A stretch of 64,000 bases of DNA, taken from Apostichopus japonicus. Its lineage: Eukaryota > Echinodermata > Holothuroidea > Aspidochirotida > Stichopodidae. Shown piece after piece: positions 23,539-35,458 of the stretch. The notes beneath the pieces were generated by a model. The model was not told the DNA's origin. It saw only the letters and a program-made list of their open reading frames with translations, and made no database searches. Made by a program: the position numbers and the translations under genes. The stretch is from assembly GCF_037975245.1 (NCBI RefSeq), contig NC_092565.1:3423499-3487498 (forward strand), in the 5' to 3' direction. The first letter of the stretch is position 1, and the number at the start of each line of letters is the position of its first letter.

Positions 23539-26280
23539 TTTCATATTCTGCAATGAATAATACCACCTCCATTTGAATAACTGTATGGAACAGTCATAAA
23601 GAACAAGGTCAAACATTTCCTTTTTTTATTTAAAAGAAGTTTGGAATGTCTATTTTTGTAGCTAACTTATACAGTTCAACTAATGTCAACAACACAGATT
23701 TCAATCAAGAATAGTAGTATTCAATGGTGTTGAAAAAGCAAACAATATTAAGGGGATCCCCCCAACGGCATAACTGATTTTTTTTTCTGGCTTCACAAAA
23801 AGCTTATATCAAAGTAAAGGTGAATCCACATCTAAATAACAAGGCTTGTGGCTGGAATTAGGAGAGAGTCTTGGAAATCCTTGAGACTAAGGTTATTTTA
23901 TGAATATTTCTCGGAAAGGCATTGAGGTGAATGATGTCATCACAATTGATGAGCTGTAACAATTTATTTTTCAAATATTGTCTCGCAGTTTTGAATGGCT
24001 CTGAATGCTGTCTCTTATAAAATACTATGGATCCTGTGTTCACAACTGATTACACATCTTTGGACTCGTAGAGCAATTCAACCATTCTGCATAATGCTGT
24101 GCAATGCCATACTGGATAAACTATATTCACTGATGTCTGATCATAATGTTGTTTATGAACAATGTGCACACATTCTACAATGCCGGAAGAGAAAGATTTT
24201 GTTCTCACAATTTCATTTCGTTATGCCTTGTTGATCAACAAGGCAGGAAGGGGGGGGGGGGGGTGGAGGAATCATTGACTGGTAGAGTCCAACAGGGCTA
24301 AAAGCCTACCAGTTCCCTTTAGACATATTAGATCAAGAATGCTAATGTTGTGAGGGGACAGGTAATTAGTGAGGAAGAGAAGAAAACATTGAGGCACAAT
24401 AACAAACCAGTGAATCAAAAGTAAATTCTAACCTAATTTGTGCCAGACATTTACTTTACCCTGATGATGTACCTGGGCATCATCATCCCTTTCTTAAGGT
24501 AGCAGAGCTAATTTGACATAAAATACCTCCAATCATTCAAACAGTCCATATTTCAAGTAATAAACAGCATGCAGAGATATCAACTTTAACATAAAGTAGC
24601 AGATTGGCGTGAAATATTTTCATGGACCATAAAACTATCCCTGTAGTGTTTGTCATTGTTGCATCAATAGGCTTAAATGCAATCAAAATACCACACATTC
24701 CTGTACAGTGAAAAACAAACTGACCAAACAGAGCACTTTTAAAGCTAGTTGTAACAATTAACCAGTAATATTACAAATATGTACACATTTATATATATAT
24801 CTATATATATTCCAATATATTCCAGTATATAACAGGAATACTGGGACATACACATACATGTATGCACTCAACTACCCACTGTTTAGATACATAAGCGTAT
24901 TTAATGTATACATTGCTAAAACCAAATTAGTCTGCCTTTCTGATAACTTCAGCTATATCTGCTGCTGTAGTTGGTGGCAGTAGACAGTTATTCAAAAGCC
25001 ATACAATCAGCTGTTGCTTGATTTCTTTAAACTACTAACCACTAACCATCTAGGTTATTGATCATATCCAATTGTAATCTGATACACAACAGATTAATCC
25101 AATTGGGACCAGAATCCAATATAAAAATTCACTCTAGCTGATCTGCATGATAAAGTGCAAGTAATAAGTATCGCAATGATCAATAGGAGGATGTAGAATG
25201 GGATTTCAGGTCAGACTAAGACCAGCTATATTTCTCAATAAATTTACCCAACAGGCCTCATGGAAGTATTCATGGAATGTACAGGTGCCTAAATTAGGAC
25301 AGCCAGGGCTGTAAACACTGATATGCAATGGAGCCAATTCTTCACTAATGAGCTGCTTTTGTTTGGGTTCTCAATGTTTTGATAAACTTGACCATGTTGT
25401 TGATGTATTGGACTTTTGGGAGTGTATAAGAACAGGCTTGTATGTAGCGCAATGAGTTATATATAGGCCTATGTCTGATGATGGAAATTTACTCCCGCAT
25501 GCTGATCAAATGTCATATATCGACATTGATCATGTGGAAAGAGTACGAGATGGGATCGATTAATTTCTTAATATAAACCATAGCTTTATGGACAAAAGTA
25601 TCAATTTCATTTATTAAGTAACATGTTTCACTTTCAAGAATATAGTGATTCACAATTTTTCCATCAATTTTCTTTGGTAATATATTCCAATTATTATAAT
25701 TTTTATTTTTATTTTGCAACATAAATCTGTTATTCATACATACTAAGAAATGCAGATGCACGCAACTGTTGTGAAATGTTACACCATCAGAAATTAATTT
25801 TACCTACAGGTATAGCTGTAGCTGTGGTTTGATGCATGATCAAGTTACATACTGGCACATTTACGTCCTTTAACTGATTAGAAGTTATGAGCATACCAGA
25901 TGCCTTGAGCATAATTTGTGATTATTCCCACACAATGTAGGCTACGTCACTAGATGCAAGCAGCTAGTATGTATGCCATAATGTTATATATTGCAACTCT
26001 TACTGAAGCTGCCAAACCTGGATGTAATATCAAACTTAATATCAAAAATTAAGATGAAGAAAAGGAAGATGAGAAAACCAAAGTAAATGAATAAGTAGAA
26101 AGAGAAACACACTGGTTTATGCCCTCGATGAAACCATGTTGGAATATTGGAGAGTGATGATGCCTTTACTTAAATCATACACATGCCATTGACCTAAGTT
26201 ACAATATATACAGTACTTGGTAACATTTAGTATAATGAAAACACTTCCCCTAATTCTATTATTCCCAAACTACCATTCTA
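23539..26280. other. No gene recognised; small repeats only
   Basis: Includes a poly-G run at 24250-24263, a TA-rich patch at 24790-24830, and copy D of dispersed repeat R (separate entry). Nothing coding was supported. Confidence 0.45.
24307..24382 (+). repeat. Dispersed repeat family R, copy D (degenerate)
   Basis: TACCAGTTC, then GCTAATGTTGTGAGGGGACAG and GTAATTAGTGAGG align in order with copies A and B (TACCAGTTCGTTC; GTTGTGGGGAGACAGGTAAG). Diverged and truncated on the right. Confidence 0.5.
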
Positions 26281-26362
26281 AAATAAATAATAATAATAAT
26301 AAATGAGACTTATATAGCGCCAAGTCAGTAGACAAAGCCACTGCTCAAGGCGCTTTACAAAG
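26281..26362. repeat. Short dispersed repeat, (AAT)n plus AGCGC boxes
   Basis: AATAATAATAATAATAAATG, CTTATATAGCGCC, then AAGGCGCTTTACAAAG. Same architecture as 13499-13567, better preserved. Confidence 0.6.
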
Positions 26363-26591
26363 AAAACAAAGAAAATCAACTCCAATTGTTTTTTTCATTA
26401 TAAAGACAGCATTTCATACAGTCATCTTAAACAAGGTCTGCATGACAAACTTTGTAGGACACAATTTCCAAAACCTATACTGTAGGGCCTTAAATTTTGG
26501 CTTCCTTGCTAAATTAGGGCCTTCACCCTCTCCCCCCTCCCCCCTCACCCTATACATTTTAAAGATTTTAAAGCTGACGAGTGTATAGGCA

Positions 26592-26647
26592 CAATAGAAC
26601 GGGTGCTAAGGTTGTGAGGAGACAGGTAAGTGAGGAGCAAAGTAAAT
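26592..26647 (+). repeat. Dispersed repeat family R, copy C
   Basis: AATAGAACGGGTGCTAAGG, GTTGTGAGGAGACAGGTAAG, then TGAGGAGCAAAGTAAAT. Closely similar to the 3' core of copies A and B. It is preceded by a C-rich tract (CTCCCCCCTCCCCCCTC, about 26528-26546). Confidence 0.7.
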
Positions 26648-26849
26648 TTTACCATTACCAAAGAAAGCAGGATAAAAGCATTCAACTTTCAAGTTTTCGA
26701 TTCAAATATGAATATTAATTAATACCAGGGTAGTCTTATAACCTTCATGAAGAGAACAGACCATCCAAGGCAATTAAATTGCTCTTGATTAGTTTGTATC
26801 ACAAATGCAATTTAATCATGTTGTTTTGAGACTTTTCTTTTAATTTTTT

Positions 26850-27540
26850 CAGTTGCTTATGTTGGGCTAGCTAGCTGGTCTTATTGTAGCTAGACTATAT
26901 ATAGTAGCTAGACTTATAAATGTTTCAGTTGCTTATGTGGGACTAGCTAGCTGGTCTTATTGTAGCTAGATTATATATTAGCTAGACTTATAAATGTTTC
27001 AGTTGCTTATGTGGGACTAGCTTGCTGGTCTTATTGTAGCTAGACTATATATAGTAGCTAAACTTATGAATGTTTCAGTTGCTTGGGGCTAGCTAGCTAT
27101 TTATTGTAGCTAGATTATATATTAGCTAGACTTATAAATGTTTCAGTTGCTTATGTGGGACTAGCTACCTGGTCTTATTGTAGCTAGATTATATATAGTA
27201 GCTAGACTTATAAATTTTTCAGTTGCTTATGTGGGGCTAGCTAGCTATTTATTGTAGCTAGACTATATATAGTAGCTAGACTTATAAATGTTTCAGTTGC
27301 TTATGTGGGACTAGCTAGTTGGTCTTATTGTAGCTAGATTATATATTAGCTAGACTTATAAATGTTTCAGTTGCTTATGTGGGACTAGCTAGCTGGTCTT
27401 ATTGTAGATGGACTATATATAGTAGCTAGACTTATAAATTTTTCAGTTGCTTGGGGCTAGCTAGCTATTTATTGTAGCTAGACTATATGCAGTAGCTAGA
27501 CTTATCAATTTTTCAGTTGCTTGGGGCTAGCTAGCTATTT
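26850..27540. repeat. Satellite array, about 9.4 units of 64-86 bp (mean near 74)
   Basis: Units start CAGTTGCTTATGTGGGACTA at 26850, 26936, 27000, 27076, 27144, 27220, 27294, 27368, 27444 and 27514. They contain GCTAGCTGGTCTTATTGTAG, TAGCTAGACTATATATAGTA and GCTAGACTTATAAATGTTTC. Length variation comes mostly from presence or absence of TATGTGGG and TATAG pieces. Each unit is rich in CTAGCTAG palindromes. Confidence 0.96.
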
Positions 27541-28388
27541 AAGCTTACGCAATTAAATCAACTTTACGTGAGAAATGTGTCTCCTGTTTGGGAGTCTTTT
27601 TGCGACACCTGCTCATATTACTGAGAAGTAGACAGCTGATTTCTTGCTCTTTTTGTCCTTTCACCAAAATACTGCCCTGCTATAGCTCTCAAAGGCTCTT
27701 CTGTCATTGATTCATTAATATAACAATGGCCTAATTTACATAATTTATATGATGATTTTGTGTTTTTTATTTCTGTAGATGCAACATGGCCTCCACCTGT
27801 CAAGCCCTTTATCTTTAAATATCCTTCTCTTTGCAATTAGGAGGTGAAAAACATCCACCATCTTTAAATCTGTCTTGCAAATAGATTTTCAGACCAGAGA
27901 TTATCAGAAGAGATCATAATGTTAAGGCCTAATACAGGCTGCATGCAGCCCACTTCTTTTACAGAATATATATCTCTCTTCTCTGATAAACTATTTATAT
28001 CATCTTATTGATTTTCAAATAAGAACAGCTACAGCTGTAGTACACTGACTGCAGTCTCCTTGTGTCAGTGATATGTACCCGAGGTTATTTTATTAATTGA
28101 CCTGAAAAAATTTAATCAGCTTACAGTTTGGCAATCTCCTAGTTGTATTTTATTTGAAAAAAACATATATACCAGCTAGCCATTGAAGGTTCGAAAGAAG
28201 GAAGGCCTTTACTCATATTTATACATATAACACTTGAAGAGAAAAAAACAATATTAAAATGACATGTTGAAAGTAACAATTTGACCTAGCAACCACAAGT
28301 TTAACATTTAGCTGCATGCGAGTATTTCATCTGTAACAATATTCACCATTCAAAACTTATGAATATAGCTGAGGTTAACATGAGGAAG
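27541..28388. other. No gene supported
   Basis: A minus-strand open frame at 27618-27836 looks somewhat protein-like in composition (starts MQREGYLKIKGLTGGGHVAS) but matches no family I know and has no clear splice sites. Left unassigned. Confidence 0.4.
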
Positions 28389-28396
28389 CTAGAAGG

Positions 28397-28912
28397 CAGG
28401 GGTTCCCTTACTGGGGTGCATGAACCCCCAGGGGGTGCGTGAGTCCATTCCAGGGGGTTCGTGAGACATTTCTGAAAGTCAAAACCTGAGTACCTTTTGT
28501 TGAACTAAAATCTGATATATCATATAATTTAGTAATGTACAAAAGTTGGTCTCATGAAAACAAAGCTGCGGGCACGCCTTGACATCGGCTCCGACATGAG
28601 GGTGGCCCTCTCCAAGACAGCTCCGAGGATTAAACGCCTCATGGAGGAAAAACAGGAGCATCCGTCTCATCGTGTGTGATGGGTGATCGATGCGTGATAC
28701 AATCCGTGAGCTGATCTTAAAGTTTCCAAATAAATATTTGTCCATCTCTTGTTTTTTTTCATTACAATATTACACTATGGACTTGATCTTTTACGGAGCA
28801 CTGTTATGCATGTTATAGTATAATAATGACTCAGATGGTATATCGAAAAGTTGGCGGTTCGTGGACAACTCTGACATCCACAGTGTGGGGGGATAGAGTT
28901 AGGGAGACCCTG
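28397..28912 (+). mobile_element. Deleted hAT transposon with 8-bp TSD
   Basis: 516-bp element with ends CAGGGGTTCCCTTAC (left) and GTTAGGGAGACCCTG (right), imperfect inverted repeats. It is flanked by CTAGAAGG (28389-28396) and CTATAAGG (28913-28920), an 8-bp target duplication with one mismatch. Inside is the C-terminal end of a hAT transposase (separate entry). Most of the transposase has been lost by internal deletion. Confidence 0.9.
28554..28679 (+). pseudogene. C-terminal remnant of a hAT-family transposase (ZBED5/GTF2IRD2-like)
   Basis: A 41-residue frame beginning MKTKLRARLDIGSDMRVALS and continuing to a PRIKRLMEEKQEHPSH-type tail and stop. From family knowledge, the K-R-RL-(x)5-LRVALSK-PRI-L---KQ--SH string is the conserved extreme C-terminus of hAT dimerisation regions in Charlie/ZBED5/FAM200-like transposases and the genes derived from them. 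In intact elements it cooperates with an RNase H-like catalytic core. Here that core, the BED finger and the rest of the protein are missing: the upstream sequence has in-frame stops and only about 157 bp separates the left TIR from this frame. The methionine is an internal codon, not a real start. The element's own inverted repeats and 8-bp target duplication bracket the fragment. It cannot make an active transposase and is best read as a relic. Confidence 0.85.
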
Positions 28913-28920
28913 CTATAAGG

Positions 28921-31140
28921 TGTCTGAGGACATAGGGTAGAATACATGTATAATGTACGGATAACTTTTATTTACTTAGTAATTTTGAAACAACCAGTTG
29001 TTGAATTTGAAGTCCAAACTAATGGAAATAAAATGAGGCATTGCTTAATTTTCATGGTACCAACGTTCAGTTTCTGCACTGATGCTCATTATATGACAAA
29101 AAACAAAGATTTGGGCAGTTCTTTAAATGGACATCAAATACTCACAAGTGCTGATATTTATAATATCTGTTTAGTGGGGTTTTTTTTTCCATATATATTC
29201 TGACATGGGTTAATTTTCAACAGTTTTTGGCTAATTAACATATGAAGCATTGTAACATTAGCTGATGGCACCACAGCACGATACATTGAACATGGAGAAG
29301 CAGGATACATTACTTCTCGTACAGTGAGCAATGCCACTAGCCCTTTGTGTTTTGTCCAACACCCACCCCCACCCCTCCTTCTATCATAACCCTTCCCTAT
29401 ACCTCTTTACAAACAACTCAGACTCATTTTTCAGAACCTGGCACTTTCATTCACTGTAGTTTATTTAGTTGGATATTTTTATGGATATAAAATATACAGA
29501 AATGGAAATAAAATGGGGTTAATGATATGCCTACTACAATATTAAACTTATAATAAATACTGTACACTGTAGCTGCCATATGAACTGATTACACTAGAGA
29601 AGCACACACTCTAGTGATGAAGTGTTCTTGGGATATCAATGCTTTAAAGTGCTCAATTATGCATATGACATCACACATCCAAAGGAGTAATAAAGATTGT
29701 TTTCATCAGCCCGATAAGATTTCAAACCAAATTAGCCATTCAGGCTTCAAAAGAGTTGACATATAACTCATAAAAAAAGAATTGGCTATATTGAAAAATG
29801 TGATTAATTGAGTATGACAGTGAGCAGACTTCCCTTGGGCTATGCCTAAATATGATACAATATCTATTGGTTGGAATATTGGAAAAAAAATAACTGCTAA
29901 TGAATTGCACATTATGTGTTTCTGTTTCATCAAAACCCTAGGATATTGTAGTAAGAGCTATGTGGCACAAGGGAGAGTTGAGGTAATGTGTACAATATGA
30001 TATAAAGGCCTATAGCAATATACAGTAGCAACGGATAAAAAACATCTTCAAGAATTTGAAAGTTAAATACAAGGAAAAAACATGGAGGCTTCAACCAGAG
30101 GCATTGCAACCCTCCCAGTGTCAATGTAAGGTATTCTACAGGTACATACAGCTACGATGAGTAAGTTTGCACATTAATAATGCAACTAATTACATTCTAA
30201 GGTACTGTCAATAATGTACCATGCATATATATTCACATTTCAACTATGTAAGGGTGATATCCTATGTAAGATGAGTGTTTTTAAGATTTTACCATTTTGA
30301 CGTCTGATTCTGCAAATGACCTTTGACCTCCACAAAAACAAAACAACAATCTGGTTCTATCCAAACAAACAGGAAATAAGTAGTTTAAGGCATTAAAAAT
30401 AACGTTCAGGTATACATGCAACTGTCATTATCCTACTGTGTGTCAAGTCGATGAACAATTAACATGTCAGCCACAACTGATGATTAATCAATCAGATTAA
30501 ATCAATGTGTTCATCTTTTCTTTTCTTTTCTTTTTTTCCTTCCTAAGTGTGAAATTTGCATTAATTAATGATTCATGGCTAATTTATATCAAAATTCACA
30601 CATTTATAAAAGTGAACAGCAAACAAAGAGAAAGCAAACTAGATAGTTTAGACCTTGTTTTGAAGTTATAAAGTCTACATATGATGTCAGAAATGTCTTA
30701 AAATCAAATTACATGAAATCATATTTACTCTTCCTTTAGTCAGTAAAATTTTCAAATGACAAAATTCTGGTCAAAGAGTATCATGGACTATACACAACTT
30801 GACTTTATCATGTCATTCAGCTTGCAGTATATACTGTACTGTAGCTGATGTAGTGCGAATGCATTCAGAGACATTGCACCATTACGTGGATGATATAAAA
30901 CAGAGTTTCCAAACGGATAAAATTAGACCTTCGTGTGAGCTTTTTTTTGCAATTGTCAATGAAGTGTGAGATGCAATGGTAAATACAATTAAGGAAATCC
31001 ACAAGGTAACGTCTCTTTATAAACTTACACTGCAACGAGAGCAACTCAATGTTTGAACGATCAGAAGCTAGACAGCAGAGAGCCATTGATGCACTTTGAA
31101 TGACTATTTGATTTTATTGAGAACAAATAGAAGCAGTAGC
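28921..31140. other. No gene recognised
   Basis: AT-rich spacer of 2.2 kb. It contains a perfect TGACCTTTGACCT (DR1-type) site at 30317-30329 and a C-rich CACCCACCCCCACCCCTCC tract near 29361-29379. Nothing coding was supported. Confidence 0.45.
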
Positions 31141-31501
31141 AATCTACTTACTTTAAAACACTGTTCTTACATTCAGTTTAAAGAGTTTACAAGTGAATCA
31201 CTAGTAGTGTATGTGCTATGACATACAAAGTTATTTGTAGTTACTTAAAGTAAAATGTAATGCAATGGCTACATCTCATTGTGAGATAAAATCTACTTAC
31301 ATTAAAACACTGTTCTTACATTCAGTTAATAGTGTTTACAAGGGAATCACTAGTAGTGAATATGCTATGATATACATAAATGTTTTTAGTTACTTAAAGT
31401 AAAATGTAAAATGATGGCTACATCTCATTGTGAGATAAAATCTACTTACTTTAAACACTGTTCTTACATTCAGTTAATAGAGTTTACAAGTGAATCACTG
31501 G
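31141..31501. repeat. Tandem array, about 2.4 copies of 149 bp
   Basis: Starts at 31141, 31290 and 31439, each AATCTACTTACTTTAAAACA or a variant, followed by CACTGTTCTTACATTCAGTT and GAATCACTAGTAGTG. The third copy breaks off near 31501, with a degenerate remnant (CTAAAGTAAAATGTTATAAG) to about 31545. Confidence 0.94.
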
Positions 31502-31545
31502 TCGAGCAAATGTTGTAACTAATGCTAAAGTAAAATGTTATAAGA

Positions 31546-34500
31546 TTGATACACTTTTAGGATATACATGCATCAAGCAACAGAATATTATGAAACGATC
31601 ATTATAATCATAGTTATAATAATTTTACACTGTCCTAATGCAAGGTTCAACTGACTAAGAGGAAACGTCAGACCAGCTTGAACTCCTAACAAGGTTTAAT
31701 TCAGCAATTTTCATGAGATTTATAGTTCATTTCTGGATTAGACAGAGACTGGGTTCACCCATGCAACTCTTCTTCCCCAATCCTAATTGGATATACTGTA
31801 GGCTATATAACTCCTGATTGTGCACAAACCTAATAACTGACAGTTTTTATGTTGATGTTAAATTTGACCGAGGGTCATGGTCCATGTACTGCAATGTTCT
31901 CTGAGCAAAACAGCAGAACATTAACAGCTGCTGCAGAACCTCAAGTGACACATGAGTATAATAACAAGTGATGTCAAAGAATGTAACAGTGTACAGTAGA
32001 ATCCTGTCAGGCCTCTATTAATTCACGCTATTTACAGGCTAAAACTGCCAGTGGATGTTTTTTTCCATTTGCCAATAGATTGCACAAAAGGGCATTTCCA
32101 TTCTTCTTGCCAGCTCAAACTTTAATGCTGCTTTTTGTTTTAATTCAAGGCAAATACAAAGTGGGGTTTAATTCTAGCCAGAAGTTATTTTATGCACCAG
32201 TTAGCATTTTGTAGCGATTGGCTGTAAAATTGTGAAATTCTAGGCCGTACTCTATGTTAAACAGCTAATGCAGACTGTAATGGAGTGAGGTGCTCATGAG
32301 GTATAGTTACATCAAACAGATGAAAGCACTGCGGTACATCACCCTCAGACAGGCTTACTAATACCATCCAATGATGATGATGATACCCTTCCTTATACTG
32401 TAAGCTCACAAGATTTCTTAAATGATTATAGAAATTGACACTCTTTTAATTTTGGTGCCATATTCAAACATAGAGCCTTGCTGGCATTTATATTTCATTT
32501 GCAAGTTGTGTACTATTTGAAAGTGTGCTGTTGTGCCTTTTGTACACTATGTGAAAGAATATAGGTTCAATACGTAAATCAAAGTCTAATGATTGTGAGG
32601 TATACTGACGGCAACCAGTTATACCGTACTTGCTAAGTACATTCAGTCAAACACCATATCAACTATAGCTGCAGCTCTTCAATAATTTCTTCATCAGGGG
32701 AAAGGTTAATGAGCAAGTATTTAATGAGTGTGATCATAGAGTCTTGTCGCATACAGGTAGCAGCATTATAATCACATTTGAAAACGAAACCTGGAAATAT
32801 CAAGTGTCAGTGTAATAGTGTATGATATAATATTACACTAATCAAGTCTATGAACTACAGTATATAATTATGGGACTTTAAGTTTTGTCATGCAGCATTC
32901 ACTAATTTATCAAAATCAACTCAAAAAGCATCAATTTAAATTGATTGGACCCTGACTTAATACAACTCAGTAGTATCAGTAATAACCCCTTTGAAGATGG
33001 AGCACTTTTTCAGTTAATAAGGTACATCACTTGAAATTTCTACTCTATTTCACCTTACCTTTAAGGGCAGATTGACAAATCAATACGTCTATTAAATATC
33101 ACAGCCAAACTGACTACACACAGGAAACCTTCCTGAAGGCACCAACTAGTATAATGTGATCCTCAGGTTTCAAATTTTGATGTATACCTCCATACTGCCT
33201 CATTCAAAATTGAGTTTTATAAATATCAAAGATGAAGTTTGGCCTTTGAAAGATACTAAGATTGCCTCGAATTTCCAGCCAAAGCATTTATTGACCGTAC
33301 AGTGTAAAGGTCAGCAGTATCGTCCCCCACATGATTTCTAGCATGTCCGATTATGGTCACTCATTCTCAAATTTCTAACAAGAATTTCACTGCCCTCTGT
33401 CATAGAAGTTATCCACTCTGAGACATTTTAATTGTCTATTTTAGTGATCTTTAATGGCTGGGAACAATTTGGATGATCCGAACCACCAAGAAAGCACTTT
33501 TTGAAGACAATTCTAGCAATTTTTAGTGAGCTAAAAATTTAGGGCCAACACTGTACCACAGTAATAATAATCATATCACTACTGCTACAAAGTATAGAAT
33601 GTCAACATGAATACCACCATCATAATAATAACTGCTAAGTCACTGCTGCAAATAAGAAACATGAATAATCCTAGTTGGATTATACAGGTCAATATTTTGC
33701 AGGCAACATTTTGCATTGATTAACTCACTCAGGTATGAATTTGTCAATGAACAGGAATACTTTGTTTACAACATATATATGGCGGGACCCTAGTGTTGGC
33801 TTAAATCCAGTCAATACATAGTAGTTTATCAACAGCATTTCTATTTTAATACAACAATTGTCTTCTCATGATAGTATGCAATACTGGTTTATATGGATGT
33901 AATGAATAAATATATTGATTGGAATTATATTTAACACAATATGTTTGATTAAATAACATATGGAGCACCAGAAGTGTAGGTATTTTGAAAAAAAATAATA
34001 AAGTAGCTGATCTTTGTCATTATTTATAACCCGGCCCTCATATTACACCCTAAATTTAGTCAACATATTGCCAATTGTCTAAAATGCTGGTGAAAAATTA
34101 AGTGATTGAGAAAAAATTTGGAAAGAAAAAGATTTCCAGTGCAGTACACACCAAAGATTACTCTACAGTACACAACTGGTCGATATTTACAACTTAAACT
34201 TGCTGTTCCTACAACGATAACCTTTCCATTTGTGTACTGTATGTGTGAGTCTGTCCCTACTCTCTTTATTATTCTTAAGTCAAAGAATTACCTTTGATCT
34301 TATCAAAGTAATTAAATTCCCACTGGTGGCTACAAAATGTTATTCAGCTCATGGTTTCTGGCAATTCTACCCTCAAAAAGAGAGGCTCTCTTCTCAAAAC
34401 ATGTCTACATTTCATCCAAGGGAAGAAAACCTTAAAAAAAAAATCAACAAAATCAAAGTTAAGACAGCTTACTCCCCACTGGGAGATCAGATCATCAATC

Positions 34501-35266
34501 TTTATTCTGTGTTTTTGTAAGTAAAAAACAAAACCTATGAGCACTTTCAAACATGACAATGATTTAGGCATATATTTGTTTATTAATGTTAACAAAGAGG
34601 CCATATCCAATATCCATTAGCTATAACAAAGTAGAAAGCAGTCAAATTCATTACCTTTTATGAACAGTCTTGACTTATAGAAGTTTTGCATCATGGCATA
34701 ATAATTTTGAGGCTACAATTCTGGTAACAAAACCAAACAATTTTCTGGAATGTAACAAATAACAGACACTAACTAGCACTGTTTGATAAGTCAAATTATG
34801 TACAATAAAGTAGTCAAATTTAATTAGAGCGATTTATACACGTATTCAATGTTGAATGTTCCCGATTTTAATTATTATTAAATGAGAGATTGTACCTCGT
34901 ACCTGTCAAAGTTTGTAGGATTAATTCTTCAACTCCTATTGTAGCTGCTGAGCCAACTCTTTTCGATAAATCTTACAAATCTAAACAGAAGCTGAAGGAT
35001 TTGCAATAACAATTGTAAGTTCCGGCCAGGGTGGAAGATAAGTTTAGATTACTGTAGTGCTGTATACGATGGACGTATGTACACAGTAAAGACTTGAAGA
35101 TCAGGAGAACAAATTTAGTGTCTTTCAGGCATATTCACAGAACAATAAATAAATACAACTGCAGAATGATAAAACTCATGAAATGACCACTTCAGGATTT
35201 ATTATCTTGAAGCTAGTACACAATAGAAACTGAGATTAACTTTTAGCTGAGGGGGAACTTTACCAT
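31546..35266. other. No gene recognised
   Basis: About 3.7 kb of AT-rich DNA. Open frames at 33156-33341 and 34106-34610 resemble no known protein and overlap on both strands. No transposon ends were seen. Confidence 0.45.
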
Positions 35267-35458
35267 GGAGTGTTAATTAGCTCAGTGGTTAACTCCGGTG
35301 CCTTTCAATCATAAGGTCCCGAGTTCTAGTCACTCCAAGATTAATGTATGTCGTCCAGTAACAGAGTTGTTGACAATTGACAATTCATAATCATGGACGT
35401 TAAATATGAATCTAAGAGACTGCCTTCGGTCAGCTTGCGGCTTACGTACATACATACA
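35267..35458 (+). mobile_element. tRNA-derived SINE, copy 1
   Basis: The head is tRNA-like: GGAGTG and CACTCC can pair as an acceptor stem (35267 and 35331). An A box TAGCTCAGTGGTTAAC lies at 35278-35293, and a B box-like AGTTCTAGTCAC at 35322-35333. A body follows with ATTAATGTATGTCGTCCAGT, GACAATTCATAATCATGGAC and AAGAGACTGCCTTCGGTCAG. The tail is a short GTACATACATACA. It shares head and body with 47413-47957 at high identity. The B box has T for the usual G (TTCTAG for TTCGAG), so internal promoter strength may be reduced. Confidence 0.9.

Noticed and set aside
27618-27870. Minus-strand frame plus an upstream GGCFSPPNC string reminiscent of beta-1,4-galactosyltransferase exons
   Set aside because: The match is only a few residues, is followed by a stop in that frame, and lacks the family's downstream motifs.
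35267-35336. Possible functional tRNA gene
   Set aside because: Two copies carry a long shared non-tRNA body and tail, the anticodon arm is poorly formed, and one B box is altered. This is a SINE head.
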